NCBI GenBank assembly: GCA_021772355.1 | Contig: JAJFMB010000016.1 | Span: 1-5,840, forward strand | Direction: 5' to 3' | Length of the DNA: 5,840 nucleotides | Source: Chlamydiota bacterium | GTDB lineage: Bacteria; Chlamydiota; Chlamydiia; Chlamydiales; JAJFMB01 | In this document: positions 5,153 to 5,840 of the stretch, piece after piece | Layout of the letters: the number at the start of each line of letters is the position of its first letter | How positions within the stretch are numbered: the stretch's first letter is position 1 | Program-made: the position numbers and the translations under genes | Notes under the pieces: generated by a model | The model's input: the letters and a program-made list of their open reading frames with translations, nothing else | Told to the model about the DNA's origin: nothing | Databases searched by the model: none

Positions 5153-5656
5153 ATGAAGAAAAGAATTGCGATCATAGGATTGCCGGGCAGCGGTAAATCG
5201 ACTTTTGCGCTTGAGCTTGGCAAAGAATTAAATATCCCTGTCCATCATCTCGATAGGCATATGTTCGAAAAGGGCGGAAAAAAGAAGGACCGGCAAGAGC
5301 TGTTGGCAATCCAGCAGGCTATTGTCGAGGAGGAATCCTGGATTGTAGAGGGATGCTCGCTCTCGACATTGGAAACTCGATTTGCCCAGGCAGACACGGT
5401 ACTTTATTTCTGCTTTCCTCGTTATTTCTGCATCTTTAGAATCTTTAAAAGACAGTTCAATTACAATGAAGCTTTATCAAAGACCGGCTGCATCCGAAAA
5501 GTGAATTGGAAGCTCATTAAATATATTTGGGTCTTTGAACGGGAAAAAGGGCCGGCCATTGAGGCGTTAAGAAAGCGGTATCCTGAGGTTGATTTCCGCC
5601 TCTTTAAGAATACCGGGGTGGCTAGTCAATTTATGCATGATGAGGCAAAGTTATGA
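5153..5656 (+). CDS. P-loop kinase/NTPase, adenylate-kinase-like (FlaR / topology-modulation type)
   Basis: The 167-residue product has a textbook Walker A motif, GLPGSGKST at 9-17, right after the first beta strand. Other family marks are PVHHLD (29-34), SWIVEG (62-67), QADTVLYFCFPR (79-90) ending in the conserved PR, then a basic helix with FRIFKR (95-100), and GC at 112-113 before a W-rich helix. This pattern and length match small adenylate-kinase-related proteins often annotated as DNA topology modulation protein FlaR. The family name is historic and the true substrate is poorly known; ATP-dependent phosphorylation of a small molecule is a fair guess. It is cytosolic. The ATG has no Shine-Dalgarno site but is the only start giving a complete first strand. 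Its TGA overlaps the ATG of the next gene as ATGA, so the two are probably co-translated. Confidence 0.85.
   Translation: MKKRIAIIGLPGSGKSTFALELGKELNIPVHHLDRHMFEKGGKKKDRQELLAIQQAIVEEESWIVEGCSLSTLETRFAQADTVLYFCFPRYFCIFRIFKRQFNYNEALSKTGCIRKVNWKLIKYIWVFEREKGPAIEALRKRYPEVDFRLFKNTGVASQFMHDEAKL
5642..5645 (+). promoter_or_regulatory. Shine-Dalgarno site of the ABC-transporter gene
   Basis: GAGG lies 7 bases before the ATG at 5653, inside the last codons of the P-loop gene. It supports the overlapping start. Confidence 0.6.
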
Positions 5657-5840
5657 ATCCACGAGCGAAGAAATTTTTTTCCTACTATAAGCCCTACTTA
5701 GGTCTGTTTTGTGCAGATATGGCATGTGCGGTCATTGTTTCGGCAACTCTACTGGCCATTCCGTTATGCATCAGGTATATCACCAAGAATTTGATAGAAG
5801 CTCCTTCTCCGGCGGCACTCAACCAAATTTACATCATGGG
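5653..5840 (+). CDS. ABC transporter membrane/ATP-binding protein, N-terminal part (cut by window edge)
   Basis: The frame opened by ATG at 5653 runs without a stop to the window end, giving 62 complete codons. It begins MNPRAKKFFSYYKPYLGLF, typical of the first cytoplasmic stretch of exporter-type ABC half-transporters, in which a basic, aromatic segment enters the first membrane helix. The helix covers about residues 17-42 (ADMACAVIVSATLLAIPL) and is followed by RYITKNLIE. Family members of MsbA/lipid or multidrug-exporter type carry six membrane helices and a C-terminal nucleotide-binding domain, both outside this window, so the ATPase part is assumed, not seen. The start overlaps the stop of the P-loop gene as ATGA and has GAGG 7 bases upstream, so the two are likely one operon. 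The cargo cannot be told. Confidence 0.75.
   Translation, partial: MNPRAKKFFSYYKPYLGLFCADMACAVIVSATLLAIPLCIRYITKNLIEAPSPAALNQIYIM

Overview
The window reads like an accessory region of a bacterial chromosome, most probably from an environmental (amoeba-associated) member of the Chlamydiae. The main clue is the N-terminus of the protein at 3561-5132 (short polar start, FPKYFLYPLS-like stretch, then one compact hydrophobic segment), a style I associate with Parachlamydia/Waddlia/Criblamydia-type proteins. Ankyrin repeats behind it fit an intracellular lifestyle. This placement is an inference from recollection, not a database result.

Layout. 47-745 (+) and 1900-2568 (+) encode two homologous proteins of unknown function, 232 and 222 aa, about two fifths identical by eye. 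Between them lies a divergent pair: a TetR/AcrR-type repressor (762-1379, -) and a small SnoaL/NTF2-fold protein (1459-1821, +). Their shared 79-bp intergenic region carries a good sigma70-type promoter for the SnoaL gene with a 33-bp imperfect palindrome lying across its -35 and -10, so the pair looks like a self-contained repressor-controlled module. Part of tetR is clearly more G+C-rich than the sampled paralogue sequence.

Next comes an alpha/beta hydrolase (2583-3458, -), convergent with the second paralogue. An AT-rich divergent region (3459-3560) follows, with a promoter for each side. The gene on its right (3561-5132, +) encodes an effector-like protein: N-terminal hydrophobic segment, a recent 31-residue (93-bp) tandem repeat, a helical middle and C-terminal ankyrin repeats. 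Twenty bases further on is a FlaR-like P-loop kinase/NTPase (5153-5656, +), whose stop codon overlaps the start of an ABC-transporter membrane domain (5653 to the window edge, +).

Genes for the two paralogues, SnoaL and the ABC protein have clear Shine-Dalgarno sequences and the hydrolase a short one. The ankyrin and P-loop genes have none and instead show a -10-like hexamer 6-8 bases before ATG, which suggests leaderless transcripts. No RNA gene, insertion sequence, CRISPR array or replication origin was seen, and no stretch of more than 300 bases lacks a gene. No single new system is proven; the strongest candidates for novelty are the uncharacterised paralogue family split by the tetR-snoaL module and the repeat-bearing ankyrin protein.
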